6,339 nucleotides of DNA from CBDUBS01 sp965365445 (GCA_965365445.1 CBDUBS010000212.1:1-6339); one strand, 5' to 3'. Counted from the stretch's first letter, positions 1-6,076 are shown. Numbers and translations are program-made. Notes: generated from the letters alone by a model not told the origin.

Positions 1-621
1 GAGGGCCAGGTCCTCGCCGTCCTCGGGGGTGGGGCCGGCGGGGATCTCGGCCGGGCGCGGCGCGGCGTGGGGAATGATCTCGGCGGGCAGGAGCTGAATG
101 ACGCCGGCCAGGTACAGGGTGCGGCCCAGCGGCCCTACCCGCGATGGGGGTGGCTCGTGGTCCACCGGGGGGAGCGTGGAGAGGTAGGCGATGAGCCTTC
201 CCATGTCCCGGTCGCTCAGGTTCTGAAACTCCTGCGACGGCATGATAAGCAGCGGCTTGCCGTCCTGCCGGATGCCGTGGCGGACGGCCCTGATCCAGTC
301 GTCGGTATCGTAGAGGGCGCCCACGCCGCCCCGGCCCCGGGTGAGGTTCGTGGCGGCGATGCGACCCAGCGCCGGGTCGTCGATGAACATTTTCCCGCCC
401 AGGTTGTCGCCGTGGCAATCCACGCACCCCTTGATGATCGTCAGGCGGTGGCCCTCGGCGATGCTCGCGGAGTCCGTCGGAACGGCGACCGGGTTCACGT
501 CCACCCGGTACAGGGCGTTCATGTGCGACCCGCTGACGGCGTACACGCCGCCCAGCGCGAGGGCGATCAGGAGCAGCAGACTACCCAGCACGTACCCGGT
601 CCATTTGAAAAAGCGACGCAT
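1..621 (-). CDS. Membrane-anchored c-type cytochrome, C-terminus cut by window edge
   Basis: I translated this frame by hand from the ATG at 621; it is open for 207 codons to the window edge. Residues 1-7 are basic (MRRFFKW), and residues 8-27 form a hydrophobic segment, so the protein is probably exported and stays anchored with its heme domain outside the cytoplasmic membrane. A heme c attachment site CVDCH lies at residues 66-70. Met127 in 'IMPSQ' is the likely sixth heme ligand. The 'NLT' near residue 92 and the 'AYLSTLPPV' near 145-153 are typical of electron-transfer cytochromes of the COG2010 kind. The last visible residues (TPEDGEDLAL) resemble the lead-in to a second CxxCH domain, so the full protein may be diheme; that is inference. 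No clear Shine-Dalgarno precedes the start. A hairpin separates it from ruvA, so it is probably a separate transcription unit. The redox partner is unknown. Confidence 0.9.
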   Translation of the reverse strand, partial: MRRFFKWTGYVLGSLLLLIALALGGVYAVSGSHMNALYRVDVNPVAVPTDSASIAEGHRLTIIKGCVDCHGDNLGGKMFIDDPALGRIAATNLTRGRGGVGALYDTDDWIRAVRHGIRQDGKPLLIMPSQEFQNLSDRDMGRLIAYLSTLPPVDHEPPPSRVGPLGRTLYLAGVIQLLPAEIIPHAAPRPAEIPAGPTPEDGEDLAL

Positions 622-650
622 GGCTCAACTCGTTGAAATAGAAAGGAGAG

Positions 651-670
651 AAAGCCCCGGTGGGGGCTTC
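651..670 (-). terminator. Rho-independent terminator-like hairpin upstream of the cytochrome gene
   Basis: The arms AAGCCCC (652-658) and GGGGCTT (663-669) form a perfect 7-bp stem around a 4-nt loop. Read on the minus strand the stem is followed by a pyrimidine-rich TTTCTCTCC tract. It lies about 100 nt after the ruvA stop and 30 nt before the cytochrome ATG, so it would end nadE-ruvA transcription or act in the cytochrome leader. Confidence 0.5.
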
Positions 671-739
671 CGAGTCAAGCCGCGTAGTACGTTCCATCCG
701 GTGCGTCGGTGGTAGAGACGCCCGGTATATCTTTGGATG

Positions 740-763
740 AAAAGCAGATGCGCCGCAGGCGCA
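740..763 (-). terminator. Hairpin just downstream of the ruvA stop, possible terminator
   Basis: A perfect inverted repeat, TGCGCC (749-754) and GGCGCA (758-763) around a 3-nt loop, starts 7 nt after the ruvA stop codon. On the minus strand it is followed by TCTGCTTTTC, a poor but T-containing tail. It is the first candidate for the end of the nadE-ruvA transcript, with the stronger hairpin at 651-670 as a second. Confidence 0.4.
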
Positions 764-770
764 CCGGGGT

Positions 771-1376
771 TTACGAAACGCTCTCCCGCAGGGCCAGCCG
801 GACGATCTCGTCGGCCGATTGCAGTTCGGGCCGGTCCCGGAGCACCTTTCGGATGCTGCGTTCGGCGGCGGCCCGGCCCAGCCCCAGTTGCTCCAGCGCC
901 GAGAGCGCGTCGGCGCGGGCCGTAGCCCGGGCCTGTCCTTCCGGGGCCCCTCCGTCGGAGGGCAGCAGATCCATCGCGGCGAGCCGATCCCGGAGTTCCA
1001 CGACGAGCCGTTCGGCGGTTTTGCGCCCCACACCGGGGATGCGCGTCAGGAAGGCTACGTTGCCGCCCGTGATGTGCTCCCGGAGGTCGGCCGGGCTGAC
1101 GGCCGAGAGGGTCGTGAGGGCGAGCTTTGGCCCGATGCCGGAAACGCCCAGCAGCAGCTCGAACAGGGTCCGCTCGGCCCGGGTAGCGAAGCCGAACAGG
1201 TGCTGCGCGTCCTCGCGGACGTAGAAGTGCGTGAGCAGCATGGCCTGGCCGCCGGCTTCGGGCAGGGCTTCGTAGGTGGAAGTGGGGATGAGCACCCGGT
1301 AGCCGATGCCCCCGACGTCGAGGACCGCCTCCGTCGGCTTTTTCTCGACCAGCTTGCCCGAAACGTAGGTTATCAT
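771..1376 (-). CDS. ruvA: Holliday junction branch migration complex subunit RuvA
   Basis: RuvA binds four-way DNA junctions as a tetramer and loads the RuvB motor for branch migration in recombinational repair. The protein has 201 residues, the usual length. Residues 1 to about 62 form the OB-fold domain (MITYVSGKLVEK, GIGYRV), including Glu55-Asp56, the position of the acidic pin that separates strands in the E. coli protein. Two helix-hairpin-helix motifs follow: VSGIGPKLA at 78-86 and IPGVGRKTA at 113-121. A linker of about 20 residues leads to the C-terminal RuvB-binding domain (about 152-199, DALSALEQLGL). The ATG at 1376 is preceded by AGGA 10 nt upstream. The gene follows nadE by 12 nt and is probably cotranscribed and translationally coupled to it. 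RuvB and RuvC are not in this window. Confidence 0.98.
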   Translation of the reverse strand: MITYVSGKLVEKKPTEAVLDVGGIGYRVLIPTSTYEALPEAGGQAMLLTHFYVREDAQHLFGFATRAERTLFELLLGVSGIGPKLALTTLSAVSPADLREHITGGNVAFLTRIPGVGRKTAERLVVELRDRLAAMDLLPSDGGAPEGQARATARADALSALEQLGLGRAAAERSIRKVLRDRPELQSADEIVRLALRESVS

Positions 1377-1386
1377 CTATACGTAT

Positions 1387-1390
1387 TCCT
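1387..1390 (-). promoter_or_regulatory. ruvA ribosome-binding site overlapping the nadE stop codon
   Basis: On the minus strand the nadE TAG stop (1391-1389) is part of TAGGAA, so the AGGA of the ruvA ribosome-binding site shares bases with the stop, 10 nt before the ruvA ATG. Ribosomes finishing nadE would be placed to restart on ruvA. It is one of the few recognisable Shine-Dalgarno sites in the window. Confidence 0.6.
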
Positions 1391-3089
1391 AGGCTTTTCC
1401 TATCGCGGATTCCGTGTCGTCGATGATGCTCCGGATCAGGTCGCGGTCCCATCGCATGACGATGGGCAGGCGGCGGCCGATGCCGAAGGCTTTGCTGCTC
1501 ACCCGGAGCCCCGGGGCGGCCTGCCGCCGTTTGTACTCGTTGCGGTCCACCTGCCGGAGGATGCTTCCCACGAGACCGCTCTCGATGCCGGTGGCTTCCA
1601 CGATGGCCTCCATTTCGAGCAGTTCCTCGACGTACAGCTTCAGGACCCGGTCCAGCACCGGGTAGGGCGGCAGCGAATCCTCGTCCTTCTGCCCCGGACG
1701 CAGCTCGGCGCTCGGCGCTTTGGTGATCGTACTCTGCGGGATGACGTCCCGCCCGGCCTTCCGGTTGATGAATTGCGCCAGGGCGTACACCTCCATCTTG
1801 AACACGTCCGAGATGACCGATAGGCCGCCGCTCATGTCGCCGTAGAGCGTGGCGTAGCCCATGGCGGTTTCGCTTTTGTTGCCGGTGGAGAGCAGCAGGT
1901 AGTTGAATTTGTTGGATAGCGCCATCAGCGTAACGCCGCGGGCCCTGGCCTGGATGTTTTCCTCGGCCACGCCGCTCCCTGTGCCGGCGAATACGCCGGA
2001 GAGCATCTCCCCGAAGGCGTCCACGGCCGGCTTAATGGGGATGCGGTGCATTTCGATGCCGAGGGCTTCGGCGAGGGTTTCCGAGTCGGTCACCGAGCCT
2101 TCGGAGGAGTACCGGGAGGGCATGGTCACACCGACGACCCGTTCGGGCCCGACGGCGGCTACCGCCAGGGCGGCCGTCACGGCCGAATCGATCCCGCCGG
2201 AGAGGCCCAGGATGAGCTTGCTGAAGGCTCCGGTTTTGCGCACGTAATCCCGGATGCCCAGCACCAGCGCATCGTGCAGGTCCTGTATGTCGTCGTGCTC
2301 CACGGTACAGGGGCCGCCGGGAAACTCGGTATCCCAGTAGACGACGGCTTCCTCGAAGGCCGGGGCGCACAGCACGGGATTGCCGTCCGGCCCGTACACC
2401 TGGCTGTTGCCGCCGAAGATGATTTCCCCGTTGGCGCCCACCTGGTTCACCAGCACGAACGGCCGCTGGTGCTTGCGGCAGATGGCCTGTACGATGGCGT
2501 CGCGCCGGGCCCACTTGCCCACCGAAAACGGCGAGGCGCTGATGTTGATAAACAGATCCACACCGAGCGCGGCCAGATCGTCTACCGGGCGCACGTCGTA
2601 CAGGTGGTACTCCACGTGTTCCTCGTTATTCCACATATCTTCGCATACGTGCAGGCCAAGCCGCAGCCCCCGCCACGTGACGACATGCCGGGCCGGGCAC
2701 GGCTCGAAGTACCGGTACTCGTCGAACACGTCGTAGGTGGGCAGGAGGGTTTTGTACACCACGGCCCGGCGCTCGCCGCCCTCCAGCAGGATGGCCGCGT
2801 TGAACAGCCGCTTCCCGACGGCGTCCGGGTTGGGCAGGGGCGCCCCGATGAGAACGCCCACATCCGGCGGGGCGTGCCGGGCGATCCAGTCCACGGCATG
2901 GCCCGCCGCGTCGATGAAGTAGGCGTTCTCGACGAGGTCGAGCGGGGGGTAGCCGACCACGCAAAACTCGGGGAACACCACCAGGTCGGCCCCGTTATCC
3001 CGGGCTTCGTGCGCGAAATCGATGATCTTGCGGCTGTTGCCGGGCAAGTCCCCGACGGTCGGGTTGATCTGGGCGAGGGCGATTTTCAT
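1389..3089 (-). CDS. nadE: Glutamine-dependent NAD+ synthase
   Basis: It catalyses the last step of NAD+ synthesis: deamido-NAD+ is adenylated with ATP and amidated with ammonia released from glutamine. The 566-residue protein has the two-domain build of the glutamine-hydrolysing form. The N-terminal nitrilase-type glutaminase (about 1-265) shows the catalytic triad: Glu41 in FPEFCVVGYPPLD, Lys113 in VYKTLLPTYD, and Cys149 in LHVCEDMWN. The C-terminal synthetase domain (about 275-566) has the ATP pyrophosphatase loop SGGIDS at 297-302, ENIQARARG at 377-385, STGNKSE at 401-407 and KAPSAEL at 457-463. It appears intact. The start ATG has no Shine-Dalgarno, but the protein begins directly with the family's MKIALAQINPTVGD, so the start is firm. 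It is the first gene of a nadE-ruvA pair; the linkage is not an obvious functional one. Confidence 0.98.
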   Translation of the reverse strand: MKIALAQINPTVGDLPGNSRKIIDFAHEARDNGADLVVFPEFCVVGYPPLDLVENAYFIDAAGHAVDWIARHAPPDVGVLIGAPLPNPDAVGKRLFNAAILLEGGERRAVVYKTLLPTYDVFDEYRYFEPCPARHVVTWRGLRLGLHVCEDMWNNEEHVEYHLYDVRPVDDLAALGVDLFINISASPFSVGKWARRDAIVQAICRKHQRPFVLVNQVGANGEIIFGGNSQVYGPDGNPVLCAPAFEEAVVYWDTEFPGGPCTVEHDDIQDLHDALVLGIRDYVRKTGAFSKLILGLSGGIDSAVTAALAVAAVGPERVVGVTMPSRYSSEGSVTDSETLAEALGIEMHRIPIKPAVDAFGEMLSGVFAGTGSGVAEENIQARARGVTLMALSNKFNYLLLSTGNKSETAMGYATLYGDMSGGLSVISDVFKMEVYALAQFINRKAGRDVIPQSTITKAPSAELRPGQKDEDSLPPYPVLDRVLKLYVEELLEMEAIVEATGIESGLVGSILRQVDRNEYKRRQAAPGLRVSSKAFGIGRRLPIVMRWDRDLIRSIIDDTESAIGKA

Positions 3090-3126
3090 GGGCGGCGGGC
3101 AGGCTGTTCCGAACGGACGTGAACCG

Positions 3127-3134
3127 GAAAGGTA
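3127..3134 (-). promoter_or_regulatory. Possible Bacteroidota-type -7 element for nadE-ruvA
   Basis: On the minus strand TACCTTTC matches the Bacteroidota -7 consensus TAnnTTTG except at its last base, 38 nt before the nadE ATG. No good TTG is found about 20 nt further upstream, so the call is weak and rests on position and one short motif. Confidence 0.25.
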
Positions 3135-3196
3135 GCAAATCCGCCCTCACGAATCGCCCCCGGAGCGGTTAAATTACGAGCTTCCGTCAATAGGAA

Positions 3197-3226
3197 TTAG
3201 CGGGCCAGCCGCAGGCCCTTGGAGAG
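3197..3226 (-). other. Short reading-frame remnant encoding a receptor-like C-terminal tail
   Basis: Downstream of the barrel gene, in a different frame, the minus strand reads SKGLRLAR followed by TAA. The TonB-dependent receptor at 6165 ends FGLRLAR-stop. The DNA of the two tails matches at 17 of 19 bases (3199-3217 against 6167-6185). It may be the stump of a receptor gene or the result of a frameshift at the end of the barrel gene, and chance is not excluded because the tail is a common outer-membrane ending. The same bases hold a 5-bp GGGCC/GGCCC stem (3202-3218) without a U tract. Confidence 0.3.
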
Positions 3227-3243
3227 GCGAGGCGGTGATCCGG

Positions 3244-3777
3244 TCAGAGCCGCCACCCGAACCCTCCGGCCACATCGGTCCCCGTGCCTCCCCGACCGAT
3301 GCCGCGTACCCTCAGTTCCAGGCGCGCACCGAGGCGCTTGGTGAGGAATGCACGGAGGCCGCCAGACAGCGAGTACGCGATCTCGCCCCGCCCGGGCTGT
3401 CCATTCGGCCACGTGATGTACGGCGAGGAACGGTCGCTGCGTGCATCGATAAACAGGGCTCCCCCGGCTCCCAGATAAGGCCGCCAACGCCCGAGAGGAA
3501 GCTGAGCCTGGATTTGCAATTCCGGGAATATGTATGGGATGTTCTGCTCGAATTGCTGGCGAGTGAACGTGTATCCGAGGCCTATTTCCCCAAGAAATAC
3601 GCGGGACAGGTTGCGGTCCACTCTCACGATCGCTACCGTCGCGTCGCCCGTGCCTGAGAGATCGAAGGAAAACCGGCCGGCCATACCCCAGAGAGTGATG
3701 TGTTCGGCGCCCTGTCCGGAAGCTTCCAAGGGCGCGATCATTGCCATTGCGAACAGGAACGACACAACGTACTTCAT
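3244..3777 (-). CDS. Small outer-membrane beta-barrel protein, function unknown
   Basis: The protein has 177 residues from the ATG at 3777. Residues 1-21 (MKYVVSFLFA then AMIAPLEASG) look like a Sec signal peptide, with cleavage likely near ASG/QG. The mature part alternates polar and hydrophobic residues with glycine- and aromatic-rich strands, such as FLGEIGLGYTF (61-71), RWRPYLGAGGALF (97-109), IAYSLSGGLRAF (133-144) and ARLELRVRGIG (151-161). It ends GGFGWRL, compatible with a closing barrel strand. Length and pattern fit an eight-strand outer-membrane protein. The frame stays open upstream to a TTG at 3849, but the signal peptide fixes the start at 3777. There is no clear ribosome-binding site. 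It lies 133 nt after the HNH gene, behind its own likely promoter, so it is probably not part of the restriction module. I cannot name a specific family or ligand. Confidence 0.75.
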   Translation of the reverse strand: MKYVVSFLFAMAMIAPLEASGQGAEHITLWGMAGRFSFDLSGTGDATVAIVRVDRNLSRVFLGEIGLGYTFTRQQFEQNIPYIFPELQIQAQLPLGRWRPYLGAGGALFIDARSDRSSPYITWPNGQPGRGEIAYSLSGGLRAFLTKRLGARLELRVRGIGRGGTGTDVAGGFGWRL

Positions 3778-3818
3778 AAAACCAACCGTTTCTTCCGGCA
3801 GCGCTGCATAGTGGATTA

Positions 3819-3849
3819 CGAAGGTACGACGAGGTTGGATTGTGGACAA
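3819..3849 (-). promoter_or_regulatory. Likely Bacteroidota-type promoter for the barrel protein gene
   Basis: On the minus strand a TTG (3849-3847) is followed after exactly 20 nt by TACCTTCG (3826-3819). This fits the Bacteroidota pattern of a -33 TTG, 19-21 nt, then TAnnTTTG, with one mismatch. It lies about 40 nt before the ATG at 3777 and downstream of the HNH stop. The -33 part sits inside a palindrome (3837-3852). Confidence 0.45.
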
Positions 3850-3852
3850 TCC
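3837..3852. promoter_or_regulatory. 16-bp palindrome over the -33 element, possible operator
   Basis: GGATTGT (3837-3843) and ACAATCC (3846-3852) form a perfect 7-bp inverted repeat around a 2-nt centre. It covers the TTG of the proposed promoter for the barrel gene, the position where a dimeric repressor would block transcription. No T tract follows, so it is not an evident terminator for the HNH gene. No regulator gene is visible nearby. Confidence 0.35.
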
Positions 3853-3910
3853 GGCGCAGCTGCGTTAGGCGGGGCCGCTGTTTTGCCCGGCGCCCTGAGC
3901 AAGCAATTTA

Positions 3911-4690
3911 TTACCCCCGGAATCGGTGTTCATTATGCCAAGCTAAACACTCTCGTAAGGGAGCGAAGCGTTCCGGTAACAGGATGCGGGCGTCTTTCAA
4001 CCGGGTCAGCGCATGGTGTGCGAAGTCGCTTCTAGATAGGTGTAACTCACTGGAAACCAGGATGGAATAATCAGGCCCTATCGACAATAACCCTAGGTCA
4101 AACGCTTTATCATGCAAGCTGCACAAGCACAGGCCATTCTGAGGATCGAGCCGGTGGCCTTCGTGCACTGACCAGGGAATAATATGACTGCCGATCAATA
4201 GCCCTGGAATATCAAGTGAACACATGCAGCACGCATTCCGGTAACTCGAAAGAACCGTGCGCCGGAAGAACGACTGACCTAGGCGTGCTTTCGTTGTTAC
4301 TGTACGATTTACGCCGATACGAACAGGAAGGTGGCGCGTGTCGGATGCTGGTTCTGATTCGATTCTGATGACCAACGCACCCTGCAACAACTTGTGGCTT
4401 TCAGTAACAAGATCGTCCCACCGGCCATTGAACTCTTCCCAAATGGCCCTGTCAGCCTTAGAACTGTGAGAAAGTCCGCTGATTCCCCGCTGAGCGAGTA
4501 GAGGATCAAAAGCCCCAAAATTACCCAGTTTCCGCGCTACAGAAGCTGGCGTTCGCCCCAAAAACTTCGCAAGTTGGATGACTTCAGGGTTGGTGTCTTT
4601 TGTTTTGGAAAAAGGCGTTTGGCAGTAGAGAAAGAGGGCAAGTATAAGCTCCTGCCTGTTCCATGCCTCATTGTACCTGGGAGCGTCCAC
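3911..4690 (-). CDS. HNH endonuclease, predicted restriction enzyme (COG3440-like)
   Basis: The predicted product is a metal-dependent DNA endonuclease, probably the cutting partner of the methyltransferase upstream. In the 259 residues, WNRQELILALFLY (10-22) and LAKFLGRTPASVARKLGNF (40-58) match the N-terminal pattern I recall for this family and may help bind DNA. The HNH core is C-terminal: a cysteine cluster at Cys154, Cys155 and Cys157, then GSHIIPW (167-173) with His169, then NGLCLCSLHDKAFD (185-198) with Asn185 and His193. Cysteines 154/157 and 188/190 could bind structural zinc. The core looks complete. The start is a GTG at 4690 with no Shine-Dalgarno; a stop lies two codons upstream, so it cannot begin much earlier. 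It overlaps the 90-residue ORF by 23 nt, suggesting translational coupling. It ends in tandem TAA TAA. GC content (about 45-55%) is lower than in its neighbours, a sign of transfer. A modification-dependent specificity is the alternative to classical restriction. Confidence 0.85.
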   Translation of the reverse strand: MDAPRYNEAWNRQELILALFLYCQTPFSKTKDTNPEVIQLAKFLGRTPASVARKLGNFGAFDPLLAQRGISGLSHSSKADRAIWEEFNGRWDDLVTESHKLLQGALVIRIESEPASDTRHLPVRIGVNRTVTTKARLGQSFFRRTVLSSYRNACCMCSLDIPGLLIGSHIIPWSVHEGHRLDPQNGLCLCSLHDKAFDLGLLSIGPDYSILVSSELHLSRSDFAHHALTRLKDARILLPERFAPLRECLAWHNEHRFRG

Positions 4691-4940
4691 TTTTCATAAA
4701 TGGGGAAATTATGTAGCAGTAACCTTCCTTATCTGAATACGGATGATAGTCAGGATCTCTGTCGAGGATATACAGCGTACCCAGAAGCGATTTATGAATC
4801 CTTTCAAAGTGATAGGGCACCCCATCGATATCAATCTGTGTAGATTCCCTTTCTCCATCAAAATAGAGTTCTATTTCGATAGCGTTTCCAAGGCCAGCGT
4901 CAAATTTAACTACCCTGTCTGGCGTAATGTTGTCTGGCAT
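4668..4940 (-). CDS. Uncharacterised 90-residue protein between methyltransferase and nuclease
   Basis: I do not recognise this protein. It is acidic and tyrosine-rich, with no signal peptide or membrane segment. The first half looks beta-rich (VVKFDAGLGNAIEIELYFDG, residues 10-29; then TQIDIDGVPYHFERI, 34-48). The second half has LLGTLYILDRDPDYHPYSDK (52-71) and YCYIISPF (74-81). The ATG at 4940 is 12 nt after the methyltransferase stop, and its end overlaps the HNH start by 23 nt. This spacing, plus the poor start signals of the HNH gene, supports real translation. There is no Shine-Dalgarno. GC content is the lowest in the window (about 40-47%). Position suggests a role with the nuclease, such as control, inhibition or specificity, but nothing in the sequence shows which. 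A non-coding filler is possible. Confidence 0.55.
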   Translation of the reverse strand: MPDNITPDRVVKFDAGLGNAIEIELYFDGERESTQIDIDGVPYHFERIHKSLLGTLYILDRDPDYHPYSDKEGYCYIISPFMKSGRSQVQ

Positions 4941-4960
4941 ATCAATGTTGTGTCAGGCAT
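4916..4960. repeat. Three copies of a ten-base motif at the methyltransferase/small ORF junction
   Basis: TGTCTGGCGT (4916-4925), TGTCTGGCAT (4931-4940) and TGTCAGGCAT (4951-4960) follow consensus TGTCWGGCRT, with starts 15 and 20 bp apart. The last two copies share a longer imperfect match (4926-4940 and 4944-4960). The set covers the methyltransferase stop codon and the start of the 90-residue ORF. It could be a micro-duplication left by recombination or a set of protein-binding sites. Confidence 0.6.
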
Positions 4961-5996
4961 TCCCGATTTGCCGGGCGATTTCGGTTTTGCTTCCCCGAAA
5001 AACGAAGTCGTCCGGGAAGGACTGGAGACGCGCCGCCTCGCGGTGGGTGATCGGCCGGTGTTGTTCCGGATGGAGATACCGCCCTTTCTCCGGCTTGAAG
5101 AACTCCGTTCGGATGGTCACGGAAGGACGGTCCCACCAGAGCCGCCCGAACAGGTCAGTGCCGCCGGAGGTTTTGCGAACCCAGCATGCCGGTGTAATAT
5201 CAGGGGCGTTCCTGTGGAGGTCGAAGCGGTTGCCGCCCGGGGGTACGGCACGGTAACGCTGCATACTCTCCTCGGTCGGGTTGCGCCCGAAATGCAGGTC
5301 CAGCGGCCCCGGTTCTTCCCGTATCTCGGTGCCGACCGGTTCCGGCAAGTCCCCGATTGCCTCGCGCACCGTCCGCCAAGGCCGGGCGTCCGTCGTGTAT
5401 TCGTCGTACAGGATCGTCCTGCCTTCCGGAAGCCGGTCGTTGTAGTGCGTTCGTTTCGGCGGGAACGCCTCCGCCGGGCCGTTGCCGCCCCGCACGCCGA
5501 CGATGAACGCCCGGTACCGTTCCTGAGGAACACCGTAGTCCGCCGCACAGAGCAGCCCTGAAGCCACTCGGAAGCCCTGCCGCTCCGCTTCTTTGCGAAT
5601 TTCATGGTATTCGGCCGAGCCGAGCAGTTGGCGGACATTCTCCATGACGAATACGCGTGCTCCGGAGCGCTTCACTACGGCCATGTACGGCCGCCACAGT
5701 TCCTTTCGCGGATCGCCTCGCCGGTTCTTGTTGAGCAGACTGAAGCCCTGACAGGGCGGTCCTCCGATCACCACGTCCGCTTCGGGTATTACCGTCGCCG
5801 GGTCGTCGAGCAAATCCACGATGTCCCCCGAAATGCAGTGCTCTCCGAAATTGACGTTATACGTCCGGGCGGCGTCTTCGTTGAAGTCATTCGCCCACAC
5901 GGGCACAAAAGCGGGCTCGGTACCCTGGGTTACTCCGGTAAAGCCGAGCGTCAGCCTCCCCGCTCCGGCGAACAGGTCGATGAGTCGAAACGGCAT
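4953..5996 (-). CDS. DNA (cytosine-5-)-methyltransferase, truncated in motif X
   Basis: It would transfer a methyl group from S-adenosylmethionine to C5 of cytosine in a specific DNA site, protecting DNA from the partner nuclease. The 347 residues show the family's motifs in order: motif I LIDLFAGAGRLTLGF (5-19); motif IV GGPPCQGFS with catalytic Cys82; motif VI VMENV with Glu119; motif VIII PQERYRAFIVG (157-167); a target-recognition region (about 225-305, including FGRLWWDRPS); motif IX REAARLQSFPDDF (319-331). Two oddities affect the cofactor-binding side. Arg14 replaces the second Gly of motif I. The protein also stops at QIGNA (343-347), where motif X should continue with VPP and a helix; no other frame downstream restores it. 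The ATG at 5996 lacks a Shine-Dalgarno but begins right at motif I, as is usual. GC content is about 60%, like the core genes and unlike the two genes that follow. Activity is uncertain; family membership is not. Confidence 0.93.
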   Translation of the reverse strand: MPFRLIDLFAGAGRLTLGFTGVTQGTEPAFVPVWANDFNEDAARTYNVNFGEHCISGDIVDLLDDPATVIPEADVVIGGPPCQGFSLLNKNRRGDPRKELWRPYMAVVKRSGARVFVMENVRQLLGSAEYHEIRKEAERQGFRVASGLLCAADYGVPQERYRAFIVGVRGGNGPAEAFPPKRTHYNDRLPEGRTILYDEYTTDARPWRTVREAIGDLPEPVGTEIREEPGPLDLHFGRNPTEESMQRYRAVPPGGNRFDLHRNAPDITPACWVRKTSGGTDLFGRLWWDRPSVTIRTEFFKPEKGRYLHPEQHRPITHREAARLQSFPDDFVFRGSKTEIARQIGNA

Positions 5997-6045
5997 GGGT
6001 CGGAAGGTTGTCAGGTTATGGTGTCGGGCGGCAGCCCCGCTCTCA

Positions 6046-6076
6046 TCAATCTAACCAATGCTTCCGATGAAGCCAA
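6046..6076 (-). promoter_or_regulatory. Possible promoter of the methyltransferase operon
   Basis: On the minus strand a TTG (6076-6074) is followed after 20 nt by TAGATTGA (6053-6046). The spacing fits the Bacteroidota promoter, but the -7 element matches the TAnnTTTG consensus only partly. It lies about 50 nt before the methyltransferase ATG and overlaps the 12-bp direct repeat. Confidence 0.25.

Noticed and set aside
727..736. Plus-strand TATCTTTG, an exact match to the Bacteroidota -7 consensus
   Set aside because: It points into the antisense strand of ruvA, where no gene exists, and has no suitable upstream partner; a chance match is likely.
67..3122. Long plus-strand open frames opposite the cytochrome, ruvA and nadE (67-636, 819-1823, 2046-3122)
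   Set aside because: They lie antisense to clearly identified genes, show no recognisable domains, and are expected mirrors of GC-rich coding sequence.
3778..3849. Upstream extension of the barrel protein to the TTG at 3849
   Set aside because: It would put 24 residues before a clear signal peptide and run through the proposed promoter.
4668..4940. Small ORF as a split-off motif X subunit of the methyltransferase, because it contains GNAIEIE
   Set aside because: Only GNA matches; there is no VPP, the context is beta-strand-like, and motif IX is still on the main protein, unlike known split enzymes.
4743..5561. 272-residue plus-strand open frame opposite the methyltransferase and small ORF
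   Set aside because: It is antisense to the methyltransferase's conserved motifs, has no recognisable domain and no start signal.
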